From Actinomadura craniellae (GTDB lineage Bacteria; Actinomycetota; Actinomycetes; Streptosporangiales; Streptosporangiaceae), in assembly GCF_003289645.1 (NCBI RefSeq), contig NZ_QLYX01000001.1, forward strand, positions 124,001-188,000: DNA of 64,000 bases, read 5' to 3'. A model generated the notes under the pieces. It saw nothing but the letters and a program-made list of their open reading frames with translations, had not been told where the DNA came from and made no database searches. Shown in pieces: positions 28,206 to 37,390 of this stretch. Each line of letters opens with the position of its first letter. The stretch's first letter is position 1. Position numbers and translations under genes: made by a program.

Positions 28206-28277
28206 AGCGGAAGACGGGATTCGAACCCGCGACCCTCACCTTGGCAAGGTGATGCTCTACCACTGAGCCACTTCCGC
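28206..28277 (-). tRNA. tRNA-Gly(GCC), copy A
   Basis: A 72-base cloverleaf with acceptor GCGGAAG/CTTCCGC, discriminator U, T-loop TTCGAAT and anticodon loop TTGCCAA (GCC). First gene of the operon, transcribed right to left. Confidence 0.96.
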
Positions 28278-28382
28278 GTGCGGCTTCGGGTTTTCCCGAG
28301 GCGCAGGGACAACTGTAGCGGAATCCGGGCGTGCTCGCGCGCGGGGTGGTGTGAAGCGGTGCGCTGTGGCAAGGGGTGGGAT

Positions 28383-28910
28383 ATGAAGACGATGCGAACG
28401 CGTGTGGTCCGGGCGGAGGGGGATGCGCGGGCTCTGCTCGGGGTCTACCTCAATGACCATCTGGCGGGGGCGACGGCGGGCTTGGGGTTGGTTCGGCGGA
28501 CGGCTCGTTTCCATGGGGGCGCGGCGGGGGAGACGTTGCGTGGGCTGGCCGAGGAGATCGCTGCGGACCGCGAGGCGCTGCTGGACATGATGATCACGCT
28601 GCGGGTGCCGATCCGGCGCTACAAGATCGGCGTGGGGTGGGCGATGGAGCGGTTGGGCCGGTTGAAGCTGAATGGCCGCTTGCTGAGCCGGTCGCCGCTG
28701 AGCGGGGTGGTGGAGTTGGAGAGCCTGCGCATGGGGGTGCAGGGCAAGGCGGAGACTTGGCACACTCTGCGCCTGTTGGCGAATGTCGAGCCGCGGCTGG
28801 ATCCGGTCCGGTTGGACGGGTTGGTCGAGCGGGCGCGCCGGCAGGCGAAAACGTTGGAGGAGTTGTGCGAGGAGGAGACGGTGGCGGTGTTCGTCCGGGA
28901 GGCCGGGTGA
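28383..28910 (+). CDS. Conserved actinobacterial ferritin-like hypothetical protein
   Basis: A 175-residue, almost wholly helical protein. LLGVYLNDHLAGATAGLGLV, LAEEIAADREALLDMM and AETWHTLRLLANVEPRLDP look like the helices of a ferritin-like bundle, but a full set of metal ligands is not evident. Similar proteins occur widely in actinobacteria with unknown role. The ATG is preceded by GGGGTGGG. Confidence 0.75.
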   Translation: MKTMRTRVVRAEGDARALLGVYLNDHLAGATAGLGLVRRTARFHGGAAGETLRGLAEEIAADREALLDMMITLRVPIRRYKIGVGWAMERLGRLKLNGRLLSRSPLSGVVELESLRMGVQGKAETWHTLRLLANVEPRLDPVRLDGLVERARRQAKTLEELCEEETVAVFVREAG

Positions 28911-28928
28911 GCGGTCGCTCACCCGGCC
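28901..28928. terminator. Bidirectional terminator
   Basis: GGCCGGGTGAGCG and its complement form a 13-bp stem with a two-base loop. It overlaps the stop codon of the ferritin-like gene and lies before the end of the convergent acyl-CoA dehydrogenase gene. Confidence 0.75.
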
Positions 28929-28936
28929 GGTGACGT

Positions 28937-30082
28937 TCAGAGCCCGGCGGCGCGACCGATGATCTCCTTCATGATCTCGTTGGAGCCGGCCCAGATGCGG
29001 GTGACCCGGGCGTCCATCCAGGCCCGGGCGACCCGGTACTCGCGCATGTAGCCGTAGCCGCCGAACAGCTGGACACAGCCGTCGATCACCTGGTTCTGCA
29101 CGTCGGAGCTCCACCACTTGGCCTTGGAGGCGTCCACGGTGGTGAGCTCGCCGGTGGTGTGCTCCAGCAGGCAGGCGTCCACGAACGCCCGGGCCACGTC
29201 GAGCCGGGTGACGAGGTCGGCGACCAGGAACTTGTTGTGCTGGAAGGAGCCGATCGGCTGCCCGAACGCGGTGCGCTCCTTGACGTACTCGACCGTCTCG
29301 TCGAGCACGCCCTGGGCGTGCGCGATGTTGGCGACGGCGCAGGAGAGCCGTTCCTGCGGCAGCCGCTCCATCATGTGGATGAAGCCGCGGTTCAGCTCGC
29401 CGATGACGTGCGTGCCGGGCACCCGGACGTTGTCGAAGAACAGTTCCGAGGTGTCGGCCTCGGGCTGGCCGACCTTGTCGAGCTTGGTGCCGCGGGTGAA
29501 GCCGGGCATGCCGGCCTCGACCCCGAACAGGGTGATGCCCTTGGCGCCCCTGGCCGGGTCGGTCTTGGCGGCGACGATGACCAGGTCGGCCGAGCCGCCG
29601 TTGGTGATGAAGGTCTTGGACCCGTTGATCACCCAGTCGTCGCCGTCGCGTACCGCCGTGGTCTTGAGCGCGGCGAGGTCGGAGCCGCCGGAGGGCTCGG
29701 TCATCCCGATGGCGGTGACGATCTCGCCGGTGCAGAAGCCGGGCAGCCAGCGCTTCTTGGCCTCCTCGGTGGCCAGTTCCAGCAGGTAGGGGGCGCAGAT
29801 GTCGATGTGGATGCTGAAGATGGAGTTGTAGGCCACCGCCACTCGCGCCAGTTCCTCGCCGACCACGGCGTTGAACCGGAAGTCGCCGGCGTCCTGGCCG
29901 CCGTACTGCTCGGGCACCTGCATGCCGAGGATGCCGAGCCGGCCGGCCTCCAGCCAGACCTCGCGGGGGAGCGCCCGCTCCTCCCTGATGCGTTCGTCGA
30001 GCGGGAGCAGCGTCCGCTCCACGAACTCCCGGACCGACTCCCTGAACAGTTCGTGGTCGGCCTCGTACACCCGTCGCCGCAT
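28937..30082 (-). CDS. Acyl-CoA dehydrogenase (LCAD-type)
   Basis: A 381-residue FAD enzyme for the first step of fatty-acid or branched acyl-CoA beta-oxidation. AIGMTEPSGGSDLAALKT and WVINGSKTFITNGG are the FAD/substrate signatures; RTAFGQPIGSFQ and IDGCVQLFGGYGYMREY follow. The C-terminal segment reads RIWAGSNEIMKEII rather than the IYEGT of short/medium-chain enzymes, so the catalytic Glu is expected in the helix before RTAFGQP, as in long-chain and isovaleryl enzymes. ATG at 30082 has TGGAGGA upstream. Divergent from a TetR regulator that probably controls it. Confidence 0.93.
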   Translation of the reverse strand: MRRRVYEADHELFRESVREFVERTLLPLDERIREERALPREVWLEAGRLGILGMQVPEQYGGQDAGDFRFNAVVGEELARVAVAYNSIFSIHIDICAPYLLELATEEAKKRWLPGFCTGEIVTAIGMTEPSGGSDLAALKTTAVRDGDDWVINGSKTFITNGGSADLVIVAAKTDPARGAKGITLFGVEAGMPGFTRGTKLDKVGQPEADTSELFFDNVRVPGTHVIGELNRGFIHMMERLPQERLSCAVANIAHAQGVLDETVEYVKERTAFGQPIGSFQHNKFLVADLVTRLDVARAFVDACLLEHTTGELTTVDASKAKWWSSDVQNQVIDGCVQLFGGYGYMREYRVARAWMDARVTRIWAGSNEIMKEIIGRAAGL

Positions 30083-30148
30083 TACCGTCCTCCAGCCGTG
30101 CGCGGACATTGGCGGTCAGTCTACTGAGCAGTCGCTTATTCTCGGGGG

Positions 30149-30793
30149 GTGCCCCGACTCGAACCGGCCGCCCTTGCGGAGGAGACCTCCGACGACCTGT
30201 GGGCCGACCACGACCCACCCGCCTCGCGCCGCCTGCTGCTGGCCGCGGTCGACTCCTTCGCCGAACTCGGCTACCACGGGACCACCACCCGGCAGATCGC
30301 CGCCACGGCCGGGATGAGCCCCGCCGCCCTGTACGTCCACTACCGCACCAAGGGCGACCTGCTGTTCCAGATCGCGCTGACCGCCCACGAGTCGGTGGTG
30401 GCCACGCTGCACGCCGCGATGGACCCCCGGGCCGCCCGCCCGGCCCGGATCCGCGCCATGGTGTACGCCTTCACCCGCTGGCACGCCCGCCACCACCGGG
30501 CCGCCCGGGTCATCCAGCAGCACGAACTGGCCGCGCTGCCCGCCGACCACCGCGAGCGGGTGTACGCGCTGCGCCGCGAGACGGCCCGCATGTTCCTCGA
30601 CGAGGTGAGCGCCGGCGTGGCGGCCGGGGAGTTCGACGTGCCCGACCCGGCGGGGACCACCCGCGCGCTGACCTCGCTGGGCATCGACGTCGCCCGCTGG
30701 TACGACCCCGCCGGCGCCCGGAGCCCCGAGGAGATCGCCGCCCTGTACGCGCACCTGGCCCTGCGCATGCTCGGCGTCCGCCCGGCCGGCTGA
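30149..30793 (+). CDS. TetR/AcrR family transcriptional regulator
   Basis: A 214-residue regulator. The N-terminal helix-turn-helix is AAVDSFAELGYHGTTTRQIA followed by MSPAALYVHYRTKGDLLFQI. The C-terminal ligand domain is helical and resembles fatty-acid-sensing KstR/FadR-like TetRs. GTG start preceded by a GGGGG run. It diverges from the acyl-CoA dehydrogenase gene across 66 bp, where a regulatory site is expected. Confidence 0.9.
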   Translation: MPRLEPAALAEETSDDLWADHDPPASRRLLLAAVDSFAELGYHGTTTRQIAATAGMSPAALYVHYRTKGDLLFQIALTAHESVVATLHAAMDPRAARPARIRAMVYAFTRWHARHHRAARVIQQHELAALPADHRERVYALRRETARMFLDEVSAGVAAGEFDVPDPAGTTRALTSLGIDVARWYDPAGARSPEEIAALYAHLALRMLGVRPAG

Positions 30794-30799
30794 CCTCGC

Positions 30800-31966
30800 T
30801 CAGGTCGCCACCGGGATGTACGCGGTCTCCACCCAGCGCGGCGGTTCGGGCGGGTTCGCTCCGATCAGCGCGGCGACGAGCCGGTAGGACGCGGGCTCCT
30901 CGGGCCACGGGGTGAACCCGTCGGTGAGCACGATGACCACCTGGGGCCGCTCGCGGAGCGCCGCCTCGATGCCCACCCGCATGTCGGTGCCGCCGCCCCC
31001 GGCGAGCGTCACCTGGCCCGCGGAGGTCACCCGGGACACCGCGTGCACGTCGGCGTCGCAGGCCAGCACGCTGACCCGGTTGCCGCCGACACCGACCTCC
31101 CGGAGCACGCCGGTGATCTCGGCCAGCGCCGCCGCGAGATCGTCCTCGCCCATGGAACCGGAGGTGTCGACGACGATCGCCACCCGGGGCAGCGGGCGGC
31201 GCAGGCTCGGCAGCACCACCCCGCGCAGCGCCGGGGTGCGCCGCGACGGGCGGCGGTAGGTGTAGTCGACGGCACCGCCGGTCCAGGCCACCGCCTCACG
31301 GACGGCCCCCGCCAGCACCCGCCGCCAGTCGACCACGGGTTCCAGGATCTGCTCGGCCCAGCGCTTCCAGCCGGCCGGCAGGTGGCCCCGGCTGCGCTGG
31401 TGCGCGCGCATCGCCTCCGCGGTGCTCCGGCGCAGCGCGTCCGCCTCGACCGGGCCCATCCCGCGCGGCCCGCCCCGCTCCCAGGGGGCCGGCCGGCCGT
31501 GCGCCCCGGACCCGCAGTCGAGCACGACCGTCTTCGACGGCGGTATCCCCGGGATGTACTGCTCGAACAGCTGCCCCTCGGACAGCCCGAAGTCGCCGGG
31601 CACCACCCGGCCCGCCGGCAGCGCCAACCGGTCGGCCAGCAGGTCGTCGTTGATCTCGCAGTCCTGGGCGAGGTTGACCCGCAGCCGGTCGCGCTGGTCG
31701 GCCGCGGGCAGCCGGTCGGCCCGGCCGTGGTGGTCGCGCAGCAGGTGCGCCACCTCGTGGATCCACACCCCGGCGAGTTCGGGCACCGGGGTGGCGGCGA
31801 CGAAGCCGGGCGAGACGTAGCAGCGCCAGTGCCGGTCGACGGCCATCGTCGGCACCGCGTCGCTCGGCACGATCGACAGCGAGTACAGGGCGGACGACAG
31901 GTAGGGGCGGTCGGTCGCCGCCCGGTACCGGGCGGCGAGCAGCTTGACCCGGTCGAGCCCGGTCAC
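30800..31966 (-). CDS. VWA-like protein with HExxH metallopeptidase-type domain (DUF2201)
   Basis: A 388-residue cytosolic protein. The N-terminal half carries HEVAHLLRDHHG (about 69-80), a zinc-peptidase HExxH motif with a further His. The C-terminal half is a VWA-like domain with the metal-adhesion motif DTSGSM, a later AGGGGTDMRVG and a VLTDGFTPW acidic end. This is the DUF2201 architecture, usually paired with a MoxR ATPase. It overlaps the MoxR gene by four bases and is the last of five coupled genes. Whether it cuts protein is unknown. Confidence 0.9.
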   Translation of the reverse strand: MTGLDRVKLLAARYRAATDRPYLSSALYSLSIVPSDAVPTMAVDRHWRCYVSPGFVAATPVPELAGVWIHEVAHLLRDHHGRADRLPAADQRDRLRVNLAQDCEINDDLLADRLALPAGRVVPGDFGLSEGQLFEQYIPGIPPSKTVVLDCGSGAHGRPAPWERGGPRGMGPVEADALRRSTAEAMRAHQRSRGHLPAGWKRWAEQILEPVVDWRRVLAGAVREAVAWTGGAVDYTYRRPSRRTPALRGVVLPSLRRPLPRVAIVVDTSGSMGEDDLAAALAEITGVLREVGVGGNRVSVLACDADVHAVSRVTSAGQVTLAGGGGTDMRVGIEAALRERPQVVIVLTDGFTPWPEEPASYRLVAALIGANPPEPPRWVETAYIPVAT

Positions 31967-33144
31967 TTCAGGGCGCCGGACAGCTGGAGCAGGTCCAGGA
32001 AGCCGTCGATGCCGCTGGGCACCGGCCAGTCGAGGTCGCGCATCGCCGCCAGGTCCATCGCCGCCCGGGCCGCCACATCGGGGGAGCCGGCGTCGACGGC
32101 CTTGGCCAGCACCGCCCAGCCGGCCTCCCAGCGCGCCCGGGTGAGCTCGCTCTGGACGGCCGAGACCACCGCGGTCAGGAACGCCAGCTGCCGGTCGCCG
32201 CGGTCGGGCAGCGCGAAGGCGTCCGGGTCGGCCAGCACCCGGTTCGGGTCGGGCAGGTCGAGCTCCTCCAGGTAGGTCAGCAGTTCCAGGCCGGCGCCGT
32301 CGCCCACGGCACCGACCACCACGGCCGCCAGCGCCTCACCGCCTGCCCCGGTGGCGTACGCGGTGGCGATCAGCCGCAACGCCATCTCCCAGGTGCGCGG
32401 CGACGGCCAGGCGCCGCCGCGGGCCTCGGCGTCGGCGGGCAGGTGGTGGACGAGCCCGGGCCGGGCGGTGAGGAACCCGGAGATGGCGCCCCGCGCCCGG
32501 GCGATCGCCCCCGGCACCCTGGCCGGGTCGACGACCGGGATGGGGACGGCCGGCCAGGTGCCGGCCATGCCGCGGGCCACCGTCCGCGGGTCGTGCGTCC
32601 AGTGCAGGTGGACGAACCGGTTGGCCAGCGGCGGGCTCAGATGCCAGCCGTCCGCGGCGCTCGACGGCGGGTTGGCGGCGGCGACCACCCGGACGGGCCC
32701 GGGCAGGGTCAGGCTGCCCACCCGCCGCTCCAGCACCACCCGCAGCAGCGCCGCCTGGACGGCGGGCGGCGCCGACGACAGCTCGTCGAAGAAGATCAGC
32801 CCGCGCCCGGCCGCGGTCAGCCGGACCGCCCAGTCGGGCGGCGCCATCGGCACGCCGGTAGTGGCCGGGTCGTCGCCGATGATCGGCAGCCCGGCGAAGT
32901 CGGACGGCTCGTGCACGCTGGCGATGACGGTCTCCAGCGGGACGCCGAGCCCGGCGGCGAGCTGTTCCATGCCCGCGGACTTGCCGATGCCGGGCTCGCC
33001 CCACAGCAGCACGGGCTGGTTGGCGGCGACCGCCAGGGCCAGCGCGGTGAGCTGCGTGTTCTCGGCCGGCTCGGTGCGCCAGGCACGGGCCTGGGCGTTG
33101 AGCGCGTCCGCGGCGGCCAGCGGGTCGGGGGGCAGGTCGTTCAC
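31963..33144 (-). CDS. MoxR-type AAA+ ATPase
   Basis: A 393-residue AAA+ ATPase. Walker A is LLWGEPGIGKSAGM (about 47-60), Walker B is GLIFFDELSSAPP, sensor 1 lies in VRVVAAANPPSSA, and a helical C-terminal part follows. MoxR proteins act as chaperone-like activators for partners with VWA domains. The GTG at 33144 overlaps the ankyrin gene's stop (GTGA) and the stop overlaps the VWA gene start, so expression is coupled both ways. Confidence 0.9.
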   Translation of the reverse strand: MNDLPPDPLAAADALNAQARAWRTEPAENTQLTALALAVAANQPVLLWGEPGIGKSAGMEQLAAGLGVPLETVIASVHEPSDFAGLPIIGDDPATTGVPMAPPDWAVRLTAAGRGLIFFDELSSAPPAVQAALLRVVLERRVGSLTLPGPVRVVAAANPPSSAADGWHLSPPLANRFVHLHWTHDPRTVARGMAGTWPAVPIPVVDPARVPGAIARARGAISGFLTARPGLVHHLPADAEARGGAWPSPRTWEMALRLIATAYATGAGGEALAAVVVGAVGDGAGLELLTYLEELDLPDPNRVLADPDAFALPDRGDRQLAFLTAVVSAVQSELTRARWEAGWAVLAKAVDAGSPDVAARAAMDLAAMRDLDWPVPSGIDGFLDLLQLSGALK

Positions 33145-34880
33145 TCGTCGTCCTCGTCGTCCTCGTCCTGCTCCTCGTCGTACGCGTCGTACCACTCGTG
33201 GCCGACGTCGGGGCACTCGCGCTGCAGCCGCTCGTCCAGGAACTTCAGGTCGGTGCGCCGGTGCCGGCGGATCAGGTTACTCAGCGACCACTCCTGGTGG
33301 TCGAGCACGTCGATTCGCGCCCCGGCGTCCAGCAGCGCGCGGACGAGCGCCGTGGACCCTCCGTCGCCCACGGCCACGTGCAGCGGGGTGCGCTGGTGGT
33401 GATCCTCGGCCTCCAGGTCGAGCCCGGCCGCCAGCAGCCGGGGCAGCAGCGCCTCGTGGTCGACCAGGTGCAGCAGGTGCAGCAGGGAGCGCTGCCGGCC
33501 GTCGCGCACGTGCGGGCTGATCCCGGCGTCCAGCAGCGCCAGCACCCCGGGGGCGTCGCCGTGCTGCACCCGGTTGAACAGTTCCCTCCGCTGGGCGCGC
33601 AACCCCTTGGGCAGCCACCGGCCGCCGCCGCGCCAGGCCCGCTGCACGGCGAAACACCCGGAGATCTCGCCGCCCAGCGCCTGGAGGGCCTGCTCGCGCC
33701 GCTGCTCCTCGGCGGTGTGCGGCATGGTGAGGCCGTCGCCGCCGGGCGCCACCTCGTGCCACTCGCCGCGGCAGCGGACCCGCACCGGAACAGGGGATGC
33801 TTCGGGGTCGGGTGGCCCGGCCGGGCCCGCGTCGGCCGGGCGGGCGGGGAACAGCGCCGCGCGGATCAGCGGGTGCAACCGCTCGGGGGTGAGCACGCCC
33901 TCCCGCAGCAGGTCCAGGTCCACCGGCCGCCGCCAGCTCGACGCCGGGGCGATCGGGGCGTCGCCGGCGCCCTCACGCCGGATCAGCTTGAGGCGCGGCC
34001 GCCCGTCCCGGGCGTCGATCAGCACCGAGTAGCGCCAGCCGTGCGGGATGACCAGCCGGTCGGCGCCGAGCAGCTCGGCCTCCGCAGCCAGCCGGGTGAG
34101 GGCCAGGGGCAGCGCCGTCAGCACCGGCAGCGGGTCGATCTTCTTGTTGTAGTAGCGCCCGAGGTCGAGCGGCGTGGGGTCGAGGTCGATGCCGGCGGCG
34201 GCGAACGCGGCCTCGACCTCTCCCCGCCCGTGCAGCAGGGAGACCCACTCGGTGCGCGCGACGGGATCGCCGGGACCGGGGTCGGCGGCGGGCAGTTCGG
34301 CCGCGCCGAGCGGGGTGCCGTCGGGGCGGAAGAACGGGGTCCGGTCGCCGCCGCCCCACCGCTCGCGCAGCTCATCGGTGCGCCGGGCGTCCCAGAGGTG
34401 CCGCGACCGGGCCCAGCTGTACCGGGCACCGAAGGGGAACTCCGCCGCGCTGCCCTCCTTGCTGCGCATCCGGCCGAAGGCCAGGGTGAGCCGCTGCGAC
34501 CCGTCGGCCATGGTGGGCGTCCGGAGCCGCAGCACCGCCCCGCCCGCCTGGTCGTGGTCGGCGAGGATCACCGCCTGGTGGGTGGCGAGCGTCGAGCGGC
34601 CGCCCAGGATCCGGGGCAGGTGCCAGCGCGCCAGCTCCGGGGCGAGGTGCAGCAGGTCGTCCTCCAGCGCCGCCGCGACCTCGGCGCCGTGCGTCCGGGC
34701 GACCTCGGCCGGGTCGAACGCGACGTCGACGTTCGCCGCGGCGCAGGCGCCGCGCCAGTCTCCGGCCAGCCGCCGCTCGGTGGCCCGCTCGATCATCTGG
34801 CGGGGCACTGCGTACCGGCGGACCCGTGCCCAGCTGGACCGCTCCTCGGGCGTGAGCACCCGCGGTGCCGTCGCGCTCAC
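33141..34880 (-). CDS. Ankyrin-repeat protein with large uncharacterised N-terminal domain
   Basis: A 579-residue cytosolic protein. The first 430 residues (starting SATAPRVLTPEERSSWARV) match no domain I can name and include a region rich in conserved Trp and Arg. Three or four ankyrin repeats follow: LFNRVQHGDAPGVLALLDAG, RQRSLLHLLHLVDHEALLPR and RTPLHVAVGDGGSTALVRAL. The tail is strongly acidic (EEQDEDDEDDE). The GTG at 34880 overlaps the leucine-rich-repeat gene's stop by four bases. Likely a scaffold or recognition subunit of the operon's complex (inference). Confidence 0.8.
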   Translation of the reverse strand: MSATAPRVLTPEERSSWARVRRYAVPRQMIERATERRLAGDWRGACAAANVDVAFDPAEVARTHGAEVAAALEDDLLHLAPELARWHLPRILGGRSTLATHQAVILADHDQAGGAVLRLRTPTMADGSQRLTLAFGRMRSKEGSAAEFPFGARYSWARSRHLWDARRTDELRERWGGGDRTPFFRPDGTPLGAAELPAADPGPGDPVARTEWVSLLHGRGEVEAAFAAAGIDLDPTPLDLGRYYNKKIDPLPVLTALPLALTRLAAEAELLGADRLVIPHGWRYSVLIDARDGRPRLKLIRREGAGDAPIAPASSWRRPVDLDLLREGVLTPERLHPLIRAALFPARPADAGPAGPPDPEASPVPVRVRCRGEWHEVAPGGDGLTMPHTAEEQRREQALQALGGEISGCFAVQRAWRGGGRWLPKGLRAQRRELFNRVQHGDAPGVLALLDAGISPHVRDGRQRSLLHLLHLVDHEALLPRLLAAGLDLEAEDHHQRTPLHVAVGDGGSTALVRALLDAGARIDVLDHQEWSLSNLIRRHRRTDLKFLDERLQRECPDVGHEWYDAYDEEQDEDDEDDE

Positions 34881-36010
34881 CGGTAGACGCTCCCGATCGC
34901 GTGCAGGTCGGGGTGCACCTGGGCGGCCGGGCGCAGCCGCGGCGCGAAGGTCCGCTTCACCTTGCGGGGCACGCCGGGGCCCAGCCCCACGTACTCCAGC
35001 CGGGTGCCGGCGGTGACCCCGGCCAGCAGGGTCTTGGCCCCCCGGCCGGTGAGCCCGGTGTGCCGCAGCTCCAGCCGGCGCAGCGGGCTGCCGGGCAGCG
35101 CGGCGGCCAGCGCGGCCGCTCCCGCGTCGCCGGTGGCGTTGGGCGGCGCGCCCAGGCTGCGCTCCGACGGCGGGCGGCCCAGGTCCAGGGCCTCGATCCC
35201 GCCGAGCGCGCCGGCCAGGGCCTGCGCCCCGGCCGGGCCGATGCCGTTGCCGCCCAGGCCCAGCCGGATCGGCCGCGCCGGGTCGGCCGCGCCGGCGAGT
35301 ACCGCCGCGCCGGTGTCGCCCAGGTGGTTGGCCGGTAGGTACAGCTCGCGCACCCCGGCGTCGCGGACCAGGGCGGCCAGCAGGTCGGCGGTGTCGGCGC
35401 CGAGCCCGTTGCCGCCCAGGAACAGCCGCTCGACCGGCACCGGCCGGTCGGCGAGCACGTCGAGCAGGGCACGCAGCCCCGCGGCGGTGAGGCCGGTGTT
35501 GACCAGGTCCAGGGTGCGGATCGCGGTGTTGTCGCGCAGCATCGCGGCGACCGCCCGGGCGCCGGCGTCGCCCACCGGGTTGCGCTTGAGCCACAGCGCC
35601 CGGACGGTGCCGTCACCGGCCAGCCGGTCGGCGAGCGCGGCGGCCCCGGAGCCGCCGATGCGGTTGCAGCCCAGGTAGAGGGTCTCGAACCCGTGCCCGC
35701 CGGCCAGCGCGGCGGCGACCGCCCCGGCACCGGCGTCCTCCAGCGCGTTGGTGCCCAGCAGCAGGTGGACGGCGTGCGGCGAGCGCGCGGCGGCGGGCAG
35801 CACCCGGGCCGCCCCCGCCGCGCCGAGCCCCTGCTTGCACAGGTCGACCCGCCCGTCCGGCTGGAGGGTGCCCAGCGTGCAGGACTCGGTGACTGTCACC
35901 GGGGCCGGGTCGGCCAGCCGGGCGAGCAACGGGTCCAGCCCGGCCGGGTCGGCGAGCGGCACGTCGGGGTGCTCGATCGCGGGGCAGCGTACGGGCGTCG
36001 GCTCCTTCAT
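34877..36010 (-). CDS. Leucine-rich-repeat (ribonuclease-inhibitor-like) protein
   Basis: A 377-residue protein made of about eight 28-residue LRR units of the ribonuclease-inhibitor type, e.g. FETLYLGCNRIGGSGAAALA, VRALWLKRNPVGDAGARAVA and VERLFLGGNGLGADTADLLA. No signal peptide, so cytosolic. The ATG overlaps the SDR gene's stop by one base (TGATG) and has GGTGGAG upstream. In this operon it probably supplies a protein or RNP recognition surface. Confidence 0.85.
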   Translation of the reverse strand: MKEPTPVRCPAIEHPDVPLADPAGLDPLLARLADPAPVTVTESCTLGTLQPDGRVDLCKQGLGAAGAARVLPAAARSPHAVHLLLGTNALEDAGAGAVAAALAGGHGFETLYLGCNRIGGSGAAALADRLAGDGTVRALWLKRNPVGDAGARAVAAMLRDNTAIRTLDLVNTGLTAAGLRALLDVLADRPVPVERLFLGGNGLGADTADLLAALVRDAGVRELYLPANHLGDTGAAVLAGAADPARPIRLGLGGNGIGPAGAQALAGALGGIEALDLGRPPSERSLGAPPNATGDAGAAALAAALPGSPLRRLELRHTGLTGRGAKTLLAGVTAGTRLEYVGLGPGVPRKVKRTFAPRLRPAAQVHPDLHAIGSVYR

Positions 36011-37368
36011 CACCACTCCACCGGTCGGTAGTCCTTCAGGAACAGGCCGGACAGCCGTTCCCCGCCGATCCCGCGCACGATCGGGTCGTACACCCGGGCG
36101 GCGCCGTCGATGACGTCCAGCGGCGGGCGGAACCCCGCCGCCCGCTGCGCCGTCTTGCCGGGATGGGGTCGCTCGTCGGTCACCCAGCCGGTGTCCACGC
36201 TGGTCATGTGGATGCCGGCGGCCGCGTAGTCGGCGGCCGAGGTGCGGGTCAGCATGTTCAGCGCGGCCTTGGCCATGTTGGTGTGCGGGTGCCGGACGGT
36301 CTTGTGCTCGCGGGAGAAGCTGCCCTCCATCGCCGACACCTGCACCACGTACCGGTCGGGCCGGGGCGACGCCTCCAGCAGGCCGCGCAGCCGGGAGGTG
36401 AGCAGGAACGGGACGAAGGCGTTCACCAGCTGGGCCTCCATCCACTCGGCGGGCTCCACCTCGTGCAGCCGCAGGCTCCAGCTGTTGCGGGCGCGCAGGT
36501 CCAGCGGCTGGCCGGTCTCGTCGGTGCGCCCGGCCGGGAACAGCGCCGCGAGCTCGTCCTCGCGCACCGCCACCGCGGAACCCCCGCCGGTCCGGTCGCC
36601 CGCGGCGCCGATGCGCACCAGCGCGGCCCGCCCGGTCAGCGGCGCGGCCTCGGCCGCGCGCACCTCCCGGTGGTAGGCGGCCGGGCGGCGGATCGTCTGC
36701 GCCGCGTTGTTGACCAGGATGTCGAGGTGGTCGAACCGCTCGTGCACGGCGTCCAGCAGACCCGCCACCGCCGGCATGTCGAGGAAGTCCACGCCGTGGA
36801 CGTGCAGCCGGTCGAGCCAGTCGCCGGAGTCGGGGACGGCGGCGTACCGGCGGGCGGCGTCGCCGGGAAACCGGGTGGTGACCAGCACCTCGGCGCCGTC
36901 GCGCAGCATCTTCAGCGCCACCTGGAACCCGATCTTGATCCGGCCGCCGGTCACCACGGCGCGGCGCCCGTGCAGGTCGCAGCGGGCGTGCCGGCGGGCC
37001 AGGTTCTCCTCGGCGCACGGCGGGCAGAGCAGGTGGTACTCCGAGTGCACCTGCCGGTAGGTCGCCTTGCAGACGTAGCAGCGCCGGGAACCGGCCAGCG
37101 GGCGGACCGCCCCGGAGACGTCCGGCTCCGGCTCGGGCCCGGGGTCCTGCTCCCGGTAGCGGGCCGCGGCGGAGGTCGCCGCGCGGTCGTGCCGCCGCCG
37201 GTCGGCGTGCCGGGCCGCCTTGCGGGCCTTCTTGCCGGCCCGGTACACCTGCGCCGCGGCCTCCCGTACCGCCTCCCAGCCGGGGTCGGCCGGGTCGGCG
37301 GCACGGGCCGCGGCGAGCACCCGCAGGCACGCGTCGATGTCCGCCGGGTCGGGGTGGACCGGGGGCAT
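36010..37368 (-). CDS. SDR-fold protein with N-terminal helical region and four-Cys zinc cluster
   Basis: A 452-residue protein. Residues 1-90 are helical and Arg-rich. A putative zinc knuckle follows (CYVCKATYRQ then LLCPPCAEEN). The C-terminal Rossmann domain has GRRAVVTGGRIKIGFQVAL in place of the usual TGxxxGIG, NNAAQTIRR for NNAG, and VSAMEGSFSREHK followed by NMAKAALNML. The usual catalytic Tyr is not in the standard YxxxK context, so reductase activity is doubtful. First gene of a five-gene operon, starting 22 bases after a tRNA-like element. Confidence 0.82.
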   Translation of the reverse strand: MPPVHPDPADIDACLRVLAAARAADPADPGWEAVREAAAQVYRAGKKARKAARHADRRRHDRAATSAAARYREQDPGPEPEPDVSGAVRPLAGSRRCYVCKATYRQVHSEYHLLCPPCAEENLARRHARCDLHGRRAVVTGGRIKIGFQVALKMLRDGAEVLVTTRFPGDAARRYAAVPDSGDWLDRLHVHGVDFLDMPAVAGLLDAVHERFDHLDILVNNAAQTIRRPAAYHREVRAAEAAPLTGRAALVRIGAAGDRTGGGSAVAVREDELAALFPAGRTDETGQPLDLRARNSWSLRLHEVEPAEWMEAQLVNAFVPFLLTSRLRGLLEASPRPDRYVVQVSAMEGSFSREHKTVRHPHTNMAKAALNMLTRTSAADYAAAGIHMTSVDTGWVTDERPHPGKTAQRAAGFRPPLDVIDGAARVYDPIVRGIGGERLSGLFLKDYRPVEW

Positions 37369-37390
37369 CGACACTCCTCACCAAGACGAA

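Larger units (their letters stand above)
27851..28281. repeat. Duplicated tRNA-operon block, copy A
   Basis: About 430 bp nearly identical to 40664-41093, in the same orientation and offset by 12,813 bases, with one 1-base indel and a few substitutions. It covers the last repeats, three hairpins and three tRNAs. Similarity stops just after the 5' end of tRNA-Gly. Confidence 0.92.

Noticed and set aside
27926-28266. Short frames across the tRNA clusters in both copies
   Set aside because: They are translations of tRNA sequence (e.g. GSNPVFRS-type strings) and not genes.
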